From Ctena decussata (Eukaryota; Mollusca; Bivalvia; Lucinida; Lucinidae): DNA of 64,000 nucleotides. Position 1 is the first letter of the stretch. Each line of letters starts with the position of its first letter. The stretch covers positions 34,092,993 through 34,156,992 of the forward strand of contig OZ022499.1 in the NCBI GenBank assembly GCA_963989385.1, in the 5' to 3' direction. The notes under the pieces were generated by a model. The model made no database searches, was not told where the DNA came from, and saw only the letters and a program-made list of their open reading frames with translations. Made by a program: the position numbers and the translations under genes. This document shows, piece after piece, positions 12,701 to 23,310 of the stretch.

Positions 12701-14871
12701 TTTGATTTTTTAAAGCTCAGCCAGGCTGGTTTGTCAATTTCTTCCTGTTTCGTCGCTACCAAAGTGCGATCTAAATATTGCTGTTTGAATTTACGTCGGA
12801 CCGTCATTCTGTTCGCCCGGTCCTACATCCGTCCGTTTGTCCGCAGATTTGTCGGCCCTAGCGCATGCCATATCTACTTACCTCACACTTTGATACCACT
12901 GATTATCAAATCCGGCATACCGTTATTTATCAGAATGGTCTATAGGGATGTTCCACTTATGTTTACTTTTGACTGATAATTTTACGTTCTGTCGACTTCG
13001 TAAAAAATGAGCGTTCCCTACCAGTTAATAATTTCTTCTAAGTTTAATAGTACCTTCCATCATGAAACCTGAAATACCGTGGTCTCCAGGAATTCGGATT
13101 TATTATTACATGTGACCTTGATTGTAATCTCTGCTTTCATGTCCAATATAACGTTAAACGTTTTATAAAGTTTTCTCTTAGTATGATCTGCAGGGATCTG
13201 GTACTTACTCGTACACTTCGCCTATATTTCACGTTTTACCAACTTTCTAAAATTTTACGTCAAAGTTTTATCATCCCTGGCGTCAAAGTCGTTTTTTTAC
13301 TACTGCTTGCAACCATTTTACATAACATCAGTTTCTTCTTAGAGTTGCCTTCTGTGAGATTACTATTATTTATACCCTTGGACAATATTTCACACTGTAC
13401 GCTCAAGAAATGTTGACATAACCTGGTATCTTTTATGTAGTTTGTTCATGAGCAGTAATGCGATGGCCAACACTGCTTATGTCATGTAGCACTGGCCTAA
13501 GGAGGTCTCTATTTTCAAATGGACCCTTATTGTCCTCAGTGCTCCCATAGGACTAGAAATTATTTAGAATGATTTGTTTTTGACAGAAGTACAGGTAGCT
13601 TCCTATAGTAAACTGTCCATCATCTCAATCGGGATTTTAGGACAGAAACTTATTTTTTTTTACAGAATATTGCTTCAATTACAGACTATTATGAGATTAT
13701 TATGACTGGAAGAATGGCTACCAGCCCATTCTTGTCAACAAATAACCTCTGTGCTCTAGATTAAAGTAAGCAAGGGACAGTAGTTTTAGATTGATTTTTT
13801 TTGATTGATAGTTTTTCTGTCTCAGGACCCAGGACTACAGTCCTACCTTAAAGTTAAGGTTAAGGTTTTTGTCATGAAACTCGCGTTATGTAAGTATTTT
13901 TCAAAGTAGTTTTGTGTTTAATCGATTACGTCCATCACTAAAGGATTCAAAAGCTTAAAGATTAATAATTGTTATTTCTATAAAAGTATACAACACAACC
14001 TTTAATTTCAAGACGTTAAATCAAAGGAACTATTGTTATTCTGGGTCCAGATCTTCTGCCAACTTAGGTATTTCATTTTCTTATGTATTTCGACACTCAC
14101 CATTTAAATTTGTCATTATGAGAGGAAAATAGAAACAATACAGTGCTGGTATGTCAGAATCAGAATAACCTATACCCAAAAGTATGTTCTATGACTAAGC
14201 GCTGTGCTCGAGTGGTTATAGACGCCCGGTTAAAGTGCAGAAGGTCGCGGCTTCGAATCTGGGATCGGACAGCCGGTAACGGTCTGTGTGTATGTGCTTC
14301 TTTCTCTATAGGTTTTGAGAGCGGAATGTGGGATTTGATTGTATAAATTCCTGATCATTGCCCATCCTTTTTACTTTGAACACTCCCTATCAGTGTTGGA
14401 GTACGCATCTTTTTCGAAGCAAGGAAGGATAAGGCAGCGAAAGGAGAGGAACTGGCGTCACCTTTTATATGCTGTCCTGAAGATATAGTGGGTCTTTAAT
14501 CCCCACTGCCCCTTCGACCAGTAAGCCACGGAGGACCTTGTTTTTACCTCTTTTTAATGTTGTGTTGGCTAGATAACAATTGTAAGCTCTTATATGTTGT
14601 TTTGCGGTTTAAACTACCTTGATACTTTAAACTTACTTAGATCATAGGGCAGTCCGAGCATTCCACCGACCTGGTCAATGTACCACCTCACTGCCATCAT
14701 AGTTGTTATCGTTTCTTCGTCTGGAGGATAACAATCACCATTTTCGTTGTGTATATCAAATAGTCCAAGGATGTACATACGGTTCTCTTCAAGTTCTAAC
14801 GGCGTTGTGTAATTATCCCAAGTCAAAAGCAATGCACCTATGAAACAAAGCAAGTACTTCATTTCAAACAT
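1..14871 (-). CDS. Class C GPCR-like receptor, ligand-binding domain (four exons, runs off left edge)
   Basis: Four minus-strand exons join in phase (14871-14637, 3736-3641, 1739-1573, 795-1) into 431 residues that stay open at the window edge. The product starts with a hydrophobic signal peptide (about residues 1-18, core LLCFIGALLLTW). It then shows the first strand of a periplasmic-binding-like Venus-flytrap fold (ILGLFDIH), the region AISSTAEEFADRGKYPYFYR (about residues 137-156), and later blocks such as EKLGWKNIAIIHEN. In class C receptors these line the amino-acid-binding cleft. A late segment, VQYGIFAAHVMVKL followed by a Cys-containing LCPKNLYC, matches metabotropic glutamate receptors better than GABA-B or guanylate-cyclase receptors. 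Seen: exons, phases, motifs. Known: this family is a dimeric surface receptor coupled to G proteins. Inferred: the cysteine-rich and seven-helix parts lie left of the window. The ligand cannot be told. A receptor guanylate cyclase is the main alternative. Confidence 0.85.
950..1006. repeat. A-rich low-complexity tract
   Basis: An almost pure A tract with scattered G lies in receptor intron 3. Nothing else is recognised in this intron (796-1572). Confidence 0.8.
1573..1739 (-). CDS. Receptor exon 3: ligand-pocket Ser-Ser-Thr motif
   Basis: The exon is 167 bases (2 + 55 codons), acceptor TTTTTACAG, donor GTAAAAGT. It encodes IISSLENRWTTRLASIFG followed by the SSTAEEFAD and KYPYFYRVIPGD blocks. 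The Ser/Thr pair at about residues 140-141 is where metabotropic glutamate receptors bind the alpha-amino and carboxylate groups of their ligand. Ligand binding here is inferred, not shown. Confidence 0.85.
2085..3060. mobile_element. One-armed copy of the 43.2-45.6 kb long fold-back element
   Basis: It begins with the same end as the 2.47-kb fold-back element (CACGCCTGGTAAA-TATCACAGG) and follows its left arm: the GGTAGGTA-TCG block near 2190, then the segment with AAATATAAATG, AATAAGGCT and AACTGGAGGTG near 2830-2900. The matching right arm is not seen. It sits in receptor intron 2. Confidence 0.65.
3641..3736 (-). CDS. Receptor exon 2
   Basis: The exon is 96 bases: two bases complete a Thr codon from exon 1, 31 codons follow, and one base carries over. 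Acceptor TGTGTTTCAG and donor GTAAGT are both strong. It encodes YEDYWACNAD and an Asp/Lys-rich helix ending NKNVI, the usual position of the first conserved cysteine in class C receptor ligand domains. Confidence 0.8.
4705..5170 (+). repeat. 466-bp interspersed repeat, copy 1
   Basis: It runs from ACGTTTTCATACAAGTTTTA to a tail ending GTATTTAAGTAGTGAC. Copy 2 begins 565 bp on, and a third, inverted copy lies at 39409-39828. Open frames of about 90-125 codons cross it but shift between copies, so I read it as a non-coding SINE-like or transposon-derived repeat. Confidence 0.75.
5270..5737 (+). repeat. 466-bp interspersed repeat, copy 2
   Basis: Nearly identical to copy 1, including GGACAGGTCTCGGCAGGCAA and CTCGCGAGCGCAGGCGTCCC. 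Both copies sit inside the same GGTCA element, so they may have been duplicated together with a host unit. Confidence 0.75.
8751..9119. mobile_element. Palindromic MITE with CGCG-rich ends
   Basis: Ends are TATACGCG-TAATTTT-CGCGG in inverted orientation. Inside is a second inverted pair (TTCACT-GAGC-AGTTCTT) around a central hairpin ACCTGCGGCCCCGCCGCAGG near 8951. The body carries repeated GCGAAAA and AAAATCGC motifs. No coding capacity; non-autonomous. Confidence 0.7.
9236..10116. mobile_element. Mariner-like TIR element, no transposase left
   Basis: Inverted ends TACGAGGGGCGT-CGAAAAGTT are about 880 bp apart and continue as GCAAATGGC, with TA at both borders. The end sequence and TA are typical of Tc1/mariner elements. 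No transposase-like reading frame of useful length is visible, so it is a decayed or non-autonomous copy. Confidence 0.7.
10212..10230. repeat. Poly-C tract
   Basis: Nineteen consecutive C bases. Confidence 0.95.
10315..11185. mobile_element. Fold-back element, copy A
   Basis: The left arm (AAGGTGGTGATA, then TTTTCTGCGAATAAATCTGA near 10508, then GCATAATGGAGAG near 10578) is repeated in reverse in the right arm (CTCTTCATTATGC near 10928, TCAGATTTATTCGCAGAAAA near 10993, TATCACCACCTT at the end). A roughly 190-bp unpaired middle separates the arms. The only reading frames are mirror images across the arms, so it is not coding. Confidence 0.75.
11543..11600 (-). repeat. Fragment of the 466-bp repeat
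   Basis: It matches only the head of the 466-bp repeat in reverse (TTTCTTTCAAACTTTTAGGA, GCGACACTG). The rest is missing. Confidence 0.5.
11895..12685. mobile_element. Fold-back element, copy B (direct duplicate of copy A)
   Basis: Same order as copy A about 1.5 kb on and in the same orientation: CCAAAACCTAGCAGATG, the left arm, a middle with TATTGTAGGTGTTA, the reverse arm, and the end ATCACCACCTT. It differs by small indels. Confidence 0.75.
14197..14556 (+). mobile_element. tRNA-derived SINE, copy 1
   Basis: The head holds pol III box A (GCTCGAGTGGTTATAGACG) and box B (GGCTTCGAATCTGG). The body has GGAAGGATAAGGCAGCGAAA and CCCCACTGCCCCT, shared with the copy at 34491-34752. It ends near exon 1 of the receptor gene, within intron 1. 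Confidence 0.8.
14637..14871 (-). CDS. Receptor exon 1: start codon and signal peptide
   Basis: The ATG at 14871-14869 is the first in its frame after an in-frame TAA at 14892-14890. A second ATG three codons on (MFEM) could also be used. The exon gives 78 codons plus one base and ends at a consensus donor (GTAAGT, starting at 14636). It encodes the signal peptide, two acidic stretches and the first Venus-flytrap segment with a DCYPPDEE loop. A tRNA-derived SINE ends about 80 bp beyond the donor, inside intron 1. Confidence 0.85.
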
Positions 14872-14892
14872 AGCTGCTGAAGTCACAGTTTA

Positions 14893-16372
14893 TTAATCCA
14901 GTATTGCTAAGTGTCAAAGTTTGTGTGAACTTTATGCGAAGGAAGAGTGTTTTATACATGTATCAATTACTGACAGGGAAGTTATGATTTAAGCTAAACT
15001 ATCACTTCGGATTTCTTTTCATAAACGCTCAAAAATATGTATATCAGTTCAACATATATGTAGTATCTGGTTTCAATATTAATTTGTCGTTTTGTTTCCG
15101 TGTGGTATTATATTTTACCAATCGTTGTACTCATGATTAAATTCATAAAAAAGCTAAAGTAACCCAAGCCAAACTGTTCAAATAACAAAAGAGAAAATCT
15201 GTGTTTATATTTATTAATTTTATACGTTATTATTTAATGTCCTTTTATAGTAATATTTTTATACGCTTTGTGTTTCCCTGTTTTACTTCATGTATTTCCA
15301 CGCCAGTGGTTTATTCTCAAAAACAATGGGATTAATTTCGGTACGAGACTGAAGCTCTCCTGAAGAGATATACAGGTTCAGATAGAGAATGGGTTTCGTA
15401 TAGGTAATTGGAAGCTGGCAATTACTGACCATAAAAGAGTTGGATGGGTGCTGGTAGGGACACATTTAAATCATAAATGCTTTCAGCTCTTTTAAAAATC
15501 TTCAATCGCATTCAAAACATGGCCTTAGCCGGATAATGACCACCGCTGATTCCGGTAGAAGTTGAGTCTGGATCGGAAGATCCGCTAAATTATATACTGG
15601 AAATTGAAACAGATTTAATTAAAGGGTATAAATCGGAAGTGAACAGGGTGTTACTAACGCCATAAAGATACGACAACAAAAAACTGCAAAATAAAATAAA
15701 TAGTGAATTTTACATAAGATAATTCTGGACCTTTGATCAAGGTTACGCACATTTCAGCATTTTCAAATTACCAGGCTGCCAAAGCCAGACGCCTGATTTG
15801 AATCAATACGGTTTTATGGAGCCTGAAAGGGTAAGGGGAAATAAAACATGTTCAAACTGTCCTGGCCATATGCTTTTACATTCATTTGGTTAAAACGTTA
15901 GTTTTGGGGCGGGATAGTTCCTGATCGTTTCTCATCATGTTACTTTTCAAATACTCGAGTTCTATCTAGTTTGTTCAAACGTTTACCTTAGTGTTTGTAC
16001 GGCAAGATTAAATTTGCTTAAGTGTACTTTTATCTAAACAATCCAATTACATTTAAATGCTAAGAAACTGTCTATAAGATCCTGGACACATGCCCAATAT
16101 GGTCGTCACGCCCATATCTGGTAAAAGCATCACAAATCTTGTTTTGTAGAAGCGAAAACGTACTCGAGTACAATTAATATAATGAAATTAAAACCCTGGC
16201 TTGTTTTTGACCTTTCACGGCACAAGCAAATACGTCTTCTTGTATTTTATATGGGATGACTGGATGGATGACCTCCAATTTACGTCATTTTAAGAGCAAT
16301 TCAGTCATGTCAGGATGATAAGGGGACAAAATTTGAAAGGCTGTGTTCAATGGAACCCCGTTTATGGTCGGA
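14893..16372. other. Upstream region of the receptor gene, no gene seen
   Basis: This AT-rich stretch should hold the promoter and 5' UTR of the minus-strand receptor, but I cannot point to a core promoter. A short GGTCA-family remnant lies near 15730-15800. Confidence 0.5.
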
Positions 16373-16452
16373 AAGAATTCCACAGCAAGTCGGATTTGAA
16401 CCGGGGCCGCTAGATCAGCAAGTCAGCACTTCCCAGATGAGCTATCGAAGAT
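16373..16452 (-). repeat. tRNA-derived SINE head
   Basis: On the minus strand it shows box A-like ATAGCTCATCTGG and box B-like GGTTCAAATCC at tRNA spacing. The acceptor stem does not pair, so it is not a functional tRNA. Confidence 0.6.
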
Positions 16453-16569
16453 CTTTTATATGGGAAAACGCTGTAATTATTATTATGGAAATAACTGAAG
16501 ACAGGTAAAACTTTTATTTATATATTCAATGAAATTGGTAAATAAAAATTTCTAAGTACCAGCGTAGCA

Positions 16570-16665
16570 GGCACATGAAGTTTCAACGACGTCGAGCTGA
16601 CTTCAGTGCAACGAAATTACGTCACATCGACGTGATAAAAACGTCATTACAACGTCATGTGCCCG
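16570..16665. repeat. GACGTC-rich repeat
   Basis: A run of ACGTC/GACGT motifs ending GACGTCATGTGCCCG-like (here AACGTCATGTGCCCG). It recurs at 21165-21250, 36655-36705, 42455-42560 and, in diverged form, 40195-40240 and 47885-47975. Confidence 0.65.
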
Positions 16666-16949
16666 TTTCTAGAGATCGTCGTTCTTTGACTTTTTTTCCA
16701 AGGTCATTATATCAACAGTTTCATGTATCTTCTTCGAAACTACTGGCCCGATCGGATCCGAATTCCATTTGGAGCGTCTAGGGTTCGGAATTAATGCTTA
16801 AGCAATTTTGATCATCATGGTCGCTAAGCCTATACATGGTAAGCACCTTTAAAATCTTCTTTTCCAGAACACAAGGAAACTACCCTGAAACATAATATAC
16901 AGCACATAAGTAGTATCACTTCTGAGGAAACGATGTCACTGTGTTGACG

Positions 16950-19124
16950 TTGGCCATATTTAAACCCTTGAAAACTTTGTTACAAATGGTCCTGTGGCTT
17001 TTGAGAAAATGCTGGTAAAAATACTAACGTCTTGGGGCAAAGGTCACAGAATTACCTTGACCTCTTTTAGTAACAAATCTTCATGCTCTCATTAAGATAT
17101 CTCAATATACCAACTTTTAGGCCAAAATCTTCAAAAAACAGTCTCAGTAGTACTCAGGTACCCAATGCTACATACCAAGTTTCAAGGCTATCGGTCAGTT
17201 GGTTCGGTAGAAGATTTTACCAAATATGGGGATTGCGGCCATATTAATCATTTGACCTGAAACCTTTGAATAAATTTTCATTCCCTTAGTCTTTGTGAGC
17301 TCTATATGAAATTTGGTTACAATCGGCTCAGTAACTTTGATGGATATGTTTGCAATTGTCCATATATGAAAGCCCCATGTCTAAGGTTAAACATGAGTTT
17401 GACCGCTTGTACTCATAACTTTTCATGTTCTCACTAAGATAATTGTATATACATTTTTTTAAGCCAAAATCATCAAACGTTTCAAAGAAATATTATGTTC
17501 TAGCAAATTCGAATATAAAAACACTAGAAAGCAAATTTGACATTATCATACAAAATATCAAGGTCAACCCAAGGTCAACCCAAGGTCATAATTTGAACAA
17601 TCTTGGTAGTACTCATGTACCCGATGCTACATACTAAGATTCAAGGCCATCGGCCTTTCGGTTCTGCAGAAGAAGATTTTAAAGTTTTTTACCATATATG
17701 GGCGTGGCGGCCAAGATTTCTTGGAAACTGTTGAAGATTTAGACCTGAAAATTGGTACATACAGTCATCTTAATAAGTACATGAAAATTTATGCGTTCAT
17801 GAGGCCACAGTCATTCTTTGACCGTTGACCCTGGTCTCTCATATTTTGACAATTTCACACATCTCCTCAAAAGCCACGGGGCCAATTGTAACCAAATTTC
17901 ACGTAGAGGCTCTAGGGGCGGAGGGACGAAAATTTGTTCATACGGTGCTGGTCACATGACCAACATGGCTGCCACGCCCGTATATGGTAAAAACCTTTAA
18001 AAGTCTTCTTCTCCAGAACCAATAGGCCGATGGCCTTGAAACTTGTTATGTAGCATCGGGTTTGCAAGTACTACAAAGATTGTTCAAATTTTGACCTTGG
18101 GTTGACTTTGACCTTTTTACGGTAAGGTCCATTCGCTTTCTGAAGCTTTTATATGGGAATGCTAGAACATAAGATTTCTTGGAAACTGTTGAAGATTTTG
18201 ACATGAAAATGGTTTTTACAATTATCTAAATGCCAAGTACATGATAATTTATGCGTACAAGAGATCAAGGTCATTCTTTTACCTTTGACCATGGTCTCTC
18301 ATATTTTGACAATGTGACACATCTTCGCAAAAGCCACTGAGCCAAATGTAACCGAATATCATGTAGAGGCTGTAGGAGGCGGGGGTGGGGGTGGGGGGGG
18401 GGGACAAAAATTTGTTCAAACGGTCCTAGTCACATTACCATCATGGCTGCCACGCCCATATATGGTTTAAACGTTTATAAAATTCTTCTCTAGAATCGAT
18501 AAGCCGATGACCTTGAAACTTGTTATGTAGCATTGGGTACGCAAATACTACCCAGATAGTTCAAATTAAGACATTCGGTTGACCTTGACCTTGTTTGCGG
18601 CAAGGTCAAATTTGCTTTCTGAAGCTTTTATATGGAAAAATGCTAGAACATAAGCTTTCTATTAAACTATAGATGATTTTGACCTGAAAAATTGGGACAT
18701 ACAGTCATTTTAATGAGTACATGAAAAATTAATATATACAAGAGGTCTAGGTCATTCTTGTCTGTATTGTGACATTTCACACATCTCCTCAATAGCTACC
18801 GGGCCAATTGTTAGCAAATTACATATAGAGCTACTAGGGACTGAGGGAATTAAAATGTGTTCAAATAGTCGGGGTCACATGGCCAACGTGGCCGCCATGC
18901 CCATATATGGCAGAAACTGTGACGGCCATGTTGGTTAAGTGACCAGAACAGTTTAAGAAACTTTTCGTTCCTAAGACCCCTGGAGGCTGCATATGAAATT
19001 TGGTTATATTTGCCCCAGCGGTTTCAGAGAGGAAGTCGTTTAAAATTATGGACAGACGAACGGACGACGGACGACAGAACCTGCCTATCCCAGAAGCTTC
19101 CCTGGAGCCTTCTGCTCAGGTGAG
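16950..19124. mobile_element. GGTCA-rich tandem-repeat element with CTCACCTGAG-type end
   Basis: At least three units of about 461 bp are seen; the phrase CACACATCT-C near 17853, 18314 and 18775 marks them. Units contain CATGGCTGCCACGCCC-TATATGG, CTTCTCCAGAACC and strings of GGTCA. The right end is TGCTCAGGTGAGC. At 53095 the start of another member reads GCTCACCTGAG, so the family appears to have inverted ends. Confidence 0.75.
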
Positions 19125-19132
19125 CTAATCAC

Positions 19133-19350
19133 GAACGGTGTAGTGTATTTACACGCCACAGATTTCATTGCTTATCTGGCATTTTTTTTTAAGTCGTGAA
19201 ATTAAAGAGCATAAAAATTTGTGTCAGTGTCCAATAACCAGTGTTTAATATCACATCATATGTCAATGCCCCTCAGTATTTAGTCATATCGAAATCCTGT
19301 TCCCATGGTATTATTACATGTCTTACCTGTATATGTAAATGACATGAACT
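19133..19350. repeat. About 215-bp repeat, copy 1
   Basis: It shares GAAATTAAAGAGCATAAAA, TGTGTCAGTGTC and GGTATTATTACATGTC with 20311-20530, in the same orientation. Copy 1 abuts the broken end of the integrase frame. Confidence 0.65.
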
Positions 19351-19847
19351 AACGCTTCGGCTACGCGTTCCGTTTCAATGCCGGGTAGCGCTACCGCCTC
19401 GGGATATCTCGTCGCATAGTCTATCATTGTTAAAATATAGCGGGATTTCCTATCAGAACGAGGTTCTATAGGCCCGACTGTATCAACAGCGACTCGTTTA
19501 AATGGTGTGTCAATCTGTGGCAAAATTCCTAAAGGTACCTTAGTGACACGATCTTTCTGAATAGTTCTTTGGCAAATGTCACAAGATTTACAACCTTGCC
19601 ACATCACCACAAACTCTAGGCCAAAAGAACTCAGTAACAACTCTATCCATGGTTTCTTTATGCCCAAATGTCCTAACATCAAGGTTTCGTGCGCCAATCT
19701 TAACACCTTTTCACGAAAACCTTCAGGGGTAACAAGTTGCAAAGTGATCTTTTTTTCCTTAGTAAACTGCCTGTACAATAAATCTGTTTGTTGAGAACAA
19801 CCGGGCTCAAAATAATGTCGTTTGAAGTTTTTAATCCCGATCAGCAT
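19348..19847 (-). pseudogene. Ty3/gypsy-type integrase fragment
   Basis: A 174-residue open frame matches part of a retrotransposon Pol integrase. Near the N-terminus is the zinc-binding domain (His53, His60, Cys86, Cys89; HLGIKKPW and CKSCDICQR). The catalytic core begins with VDTVGPI, giving the first catalytic Asp (about residue 122), and continues YILTMIDYATRYPEA. The frame breaks off after VAEALV, before the second Asp and the Glu, and meets a repeat. No reverse transcriptase, RNase H or LTR is seen. It is a truncated, inactive remnant. Confidence 0.85.
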
Positions 19848-20310
19848 CTACAGTTAATTCTCCATAGGCCTTTTGTACTTTATCTTATTGCATCATTGAT
19901 CGATTTTGCTACTGCGTTTTTTTTGCATATCTATTTCAACCTCGATGTTTCGATTTTATGTCATCCATAAAAATCAGAATGATCATTTGAGCTGCGGGTA
20001 TTATTAAACCATGGTCTATGTTTAACTTTTTTAGACTGGAAACTTTTTTTGGGGATATATACAAACAGTGCATGCCCAGATCAGGCGCCGCAGAACGCGG
20101 TGCCTGATTTTGGGTCTAAACAGTTTGCGGGATTTCTATGCAAATAAAAATAAAAATGAAAATATAATCCACCCCCCCCCCCTAAAACTTGAATAGACTC
20201 ATCCAAATAATAAGAGTGGACAAGTCCACTGGTAAAAAAAGAGTTAATTTTATTACTAGAAACTGCAATAAAAGCGTCTGGACAGGAAAAAAATATAATT
20301 TTTATAACTG

Positions 20311-20530
20311 GTTTAGTGTACTTTCACGCCGCCGATTTTATTGCTTTAAGTTAACTATAGCGTGAAATTTTTAATTTATGAAATTAAAGAGCATAAAAGT
20401 ATGTGTCAGTGTCAGGTAACCAGCGTTAAATATCAGATATATGTCAGTGTCGCCCAGTATTTCGCCATATCAAAATTCTTCTCGTGGTATTATTACATGT
20501 CATATCTGCATACGTAAATGTCTTGAATAG
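20311..20530. repeat. About 215-bp repeat, copy 2
   Basis: Direct duplicate of 19133-19350 about 1.18 kb away, on the other side of the integrase remnant. It lacks typical TG...CA LTR ends, so it is not called an LTR. Confidence 0.6.
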
Positions 20531-20572
20531 TTTTTCGACAAAGAACACGTACTTACCTTGATTTAATTTGCA

Positions 20573-20930
20573 GGCCCGGATCCAGACTGGTGGGGCTGGG
20601 GTGCCGAGATTATGTGTATGTGGGGGTTGGGGTGGGAAAGGTTGAAAATACATGACGTAATTAGGGATCAATTTGTTGAGAATTTTTAATAATATCTCTT
20701 GTTCCTTGAAATATATGTTGTGACATCTCATTAGAATCGCCTCGCCGAGGCGATTCTAATGAGATGTAACAATATATATTTTAATTGAACAGGCAAATGG
20801 ATAAATTATCTCAAACTGTTATCAGATACTCTTTATTATCTGGAGACCTAAATATTTTACATATTATAGAGGCCCAGATGGCGGGGCTGAAGCCCCAAAG
20901 CCCACCCCCTGGATCCGGGGCTGATTTGCG
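20573..20930. mobile_element. Hairpin-centred repeat element, copy 1
   Basis: It starts GGCCCGGATCCAGACTGGTG and ends GCCCCAAAGCCCACCCCCTG. In the middle (20723-20767) a perfect palindrome has 22-nt arms (ACATCTCATTAGAATCGCCT...) around one base. Copy 2 lies at 35553-35850 with the same order. Confidence 0.75.
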
Positions 20931-21164
20931 CACGCAAAGATCTTTAAAATTAAGCAATATAATCAAAACGCTACCAGAGCTTTCTCGTTTTGTATCTTTA
21001 GTCAGATATTTAGTTTAAACATATTTATTTCAACAAATTTCAAGTGTTCATAGATCTAATACGCATAATAAATAGGATTAGCACTTATTTGGTTCTTATC
21101 CTGCAAATAAGTCAAATATCCTTAGTCAGATATTTGCAGATTGCAAAGGAATTCATATCTAATA

Positions 21165-21250
21165 GTAACCCAAAATGACATGCAACGTCAGAATTACGTT
21201 ATTTTGACGTCGATGCGACATGACGTGGCTCCAACATCATTTTGGCAGTG
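21165..21250. repeat. GACGTC-rich repeat
   Basis: Contains AACGTCAGAATTACG and TTTTGACGTCGATGCGAC, the same family as at 16570 and 42455. Confidence 0.55.
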
Positions 21251-21921
21251 CATGGACACTAGAAACTGTACATTAGTCGAAGTCTACTTTTTTTTAGTTT
21301 GTACCGTTTTCGCTAATATGGTTACAACGGGTTACTTGCTACATGTAGTAAGCTGATTTTCAAAAAGCCCTTACAAATAGAACATTGTTTTAAATTCGGA
21401 AAGGAGTCGTAATTGTGTTTTTTTCCCAGAATCTATTTAAGTATACGCTTTGTTTTTCTCTCCATGGTTGGAATAATGAAAAGTTTCGTATGAGGTTCAC
21501 TGAAACACAGACACTGAAACATTCATGGCAGACTATACATATTTGGTACACAGGTGAATGCGGGAGGGGAGGGAGAAATAGCCCTTTTCCTGCTTAAAGC
21601 AATGTTTTTCTTTCAGTTGCTTTTCGTAACAAATTTGGCAGAAGCTGTTGAAGATAGGACGTACCCATACGGCACACAAGTTAACATAGTCATATTTCAG
21701 TGGAATTTAGGATCACCTGTCTGGTAAAAATTCTCCTTTATACTTGTTAGAGTTTCTTAGTGATTTTTTCCCTGAGAATTTTACAGAAACTGTTGTCAGA
21801 CGATATGATTTTCATATCTTTATTCGCGTTCGCAACGCCTCATTTTTTTCTTTTATTTTTCCAAGTATTTATTAAAAGGACGCCCATTTGAAAAACAAAA
21901 CAAAACAAAAAAAAAATATAA

Positions 21922-21923
<2 letters not shown>

Positions 21924-21953
<30 letters not shown>

Positions 21954-22024
21954 GTACGCACGCACACACGCACGCACGCACACACACGCACGCATGCACG
22001 CACGCACACACACACACACACACA
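21924..22024. repeat. (CA)n microsatellite with CACG variants
   Basis: Pure CA runs at both ends and CACG/CACGCA repeats in the middle. Cysteine/valine-rich reading frames across it are artefacts. Confidence 0.95.
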
Positions 22025-22129
22025 AGACCACAAGACGTTTTGGTGTTATGGCGCTGGCGTCCGTCCATCAGTCCGCCTGTCCATCTGCCCGTTGTTAGAA
22101 TGTTCGTTTCCAGATAACTCCTTCTACAG

Positions 22130-23072
22130 TTAATATCCCTTGGTAGATAGTGAGGCTATGAAGACGTTTATAGGTTACGTTTCAGTGGTTTGAGAAGAAA
22201 TACAGTCCCTTATTTGAAATAGAAAAGGAAGTAGGATAATTCTCGGGAACTGATACAATTATATCCCAGATTCCACCTTTGACACCAATGGGGAAAGACA
22301 ACACAAAATTAGTCACAACCAAAGACATCATCGACGGCAACCAGGTGAATAGCCATTTCCCATGTCGGTAGTTTACATCATAAACAACACACTGTGTCCC
22401 TTCATGTACGCCTATAAAGGCGAGTTGTACTAGTTTACGTAAAGTTAATCATCTTAAATTACACGTTCAGGAGAAGCAACTTCCAGTTTTTGTCTCTCTT
22501 TTCAAAAGGGCTCAACTAAAAAAATAAATAATCAACTCGGAGGATTTTTCTTTTATCTAAGTGTAAAGCATCTTTTGAAAGAGTTTCTCCTCCAGGGAAA
22601 CAAACTTGACGTCACGAAAGTAATTAAAATGCTGGAAAAGTATGACGGCGTAACCGGACACCTTAATTTGAGCAGCATCGTTGCATTAAGTTATATAATA
22701 AACATACAAGCAACAGCAAGCTCAGAATCAGAATCATTAATTTGTTTGTTTATACAAACGGGGAAGACTATGGACGTATTAAATGGATGCGCAGGTTGTG
22801 TTGAGTCTTCGCCGCTGTTAATAAAATGGACCTGTTCTTAGATTTCCACGCCTCTATGTACGTTCCCAGCTTTCTGCGTAAGTGAGTGAGTGAGTGCATA
22901 ACGTTCTACCAACACATAGGTCATACGGAAATAGGACCTCGATTTAAAAGTCCATCAGAAAGACAGGAGAAGCGGAGGATCGGACCTGTGACCACTGGGT
23001 AGGTACATGCAGTTCAGCGCATTATCCTCTACACTACTGCCACCACTGCGTTCTGCGGGAAAACAGGGATAT
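22130..23072. other. No recognised gene
   Basis: One 88-codon open stretch at 22575-22841 (plus) lacks an ATG at its head and matches nothing I know. Otherwise unique-looking sequence. Confidence 0.4.
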
Positions 23073-23310
23073 GAGCCGCGACACGAAAATACCAACAATG
23101 TGGCTGTGTGCAAAGCGCAAACTCAGATCAGCCTGGGCATCCGCCTAGTCTGATCAGAGTCTTTGCTGTCCGCATGGAGTTAGCTTAGACCCTTTAGCTA
23201 TCTTTTAAGCACTCGGCGAAGACTCTGATCAGACTTGATGGGTGCCACAGCTGTTCTGAGTCTTCGCTGGACGCATAACGACTTTGTTGGTTTTCTCGTG
23301 TCGCGGCTCA
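23073..23310. mobile_element. TGAGCCGCGACACGA MITE, copy 1
   Basis: A 238-bp palindromic element: TGAGCCGCGACACG at the left, CGTGTCGCGGCTCA at the right. Inner inverted motifs are ACCAACAATGTGG and GCGCAGACTCAGATCAGCCT-like sequences. It is copied at least five more times in the window. Confidence 0.85.

Noticed and set aside
21840..22133. Cys/Val-rich and Thr/His-rich open frames
   Set aside because: They are translations of the CA/CACG microsatellite.
22575..22841. 88-codon plus-strand frame
   Set aside because: No ATG at its head, no similarity I can name, no convincing splice sites.
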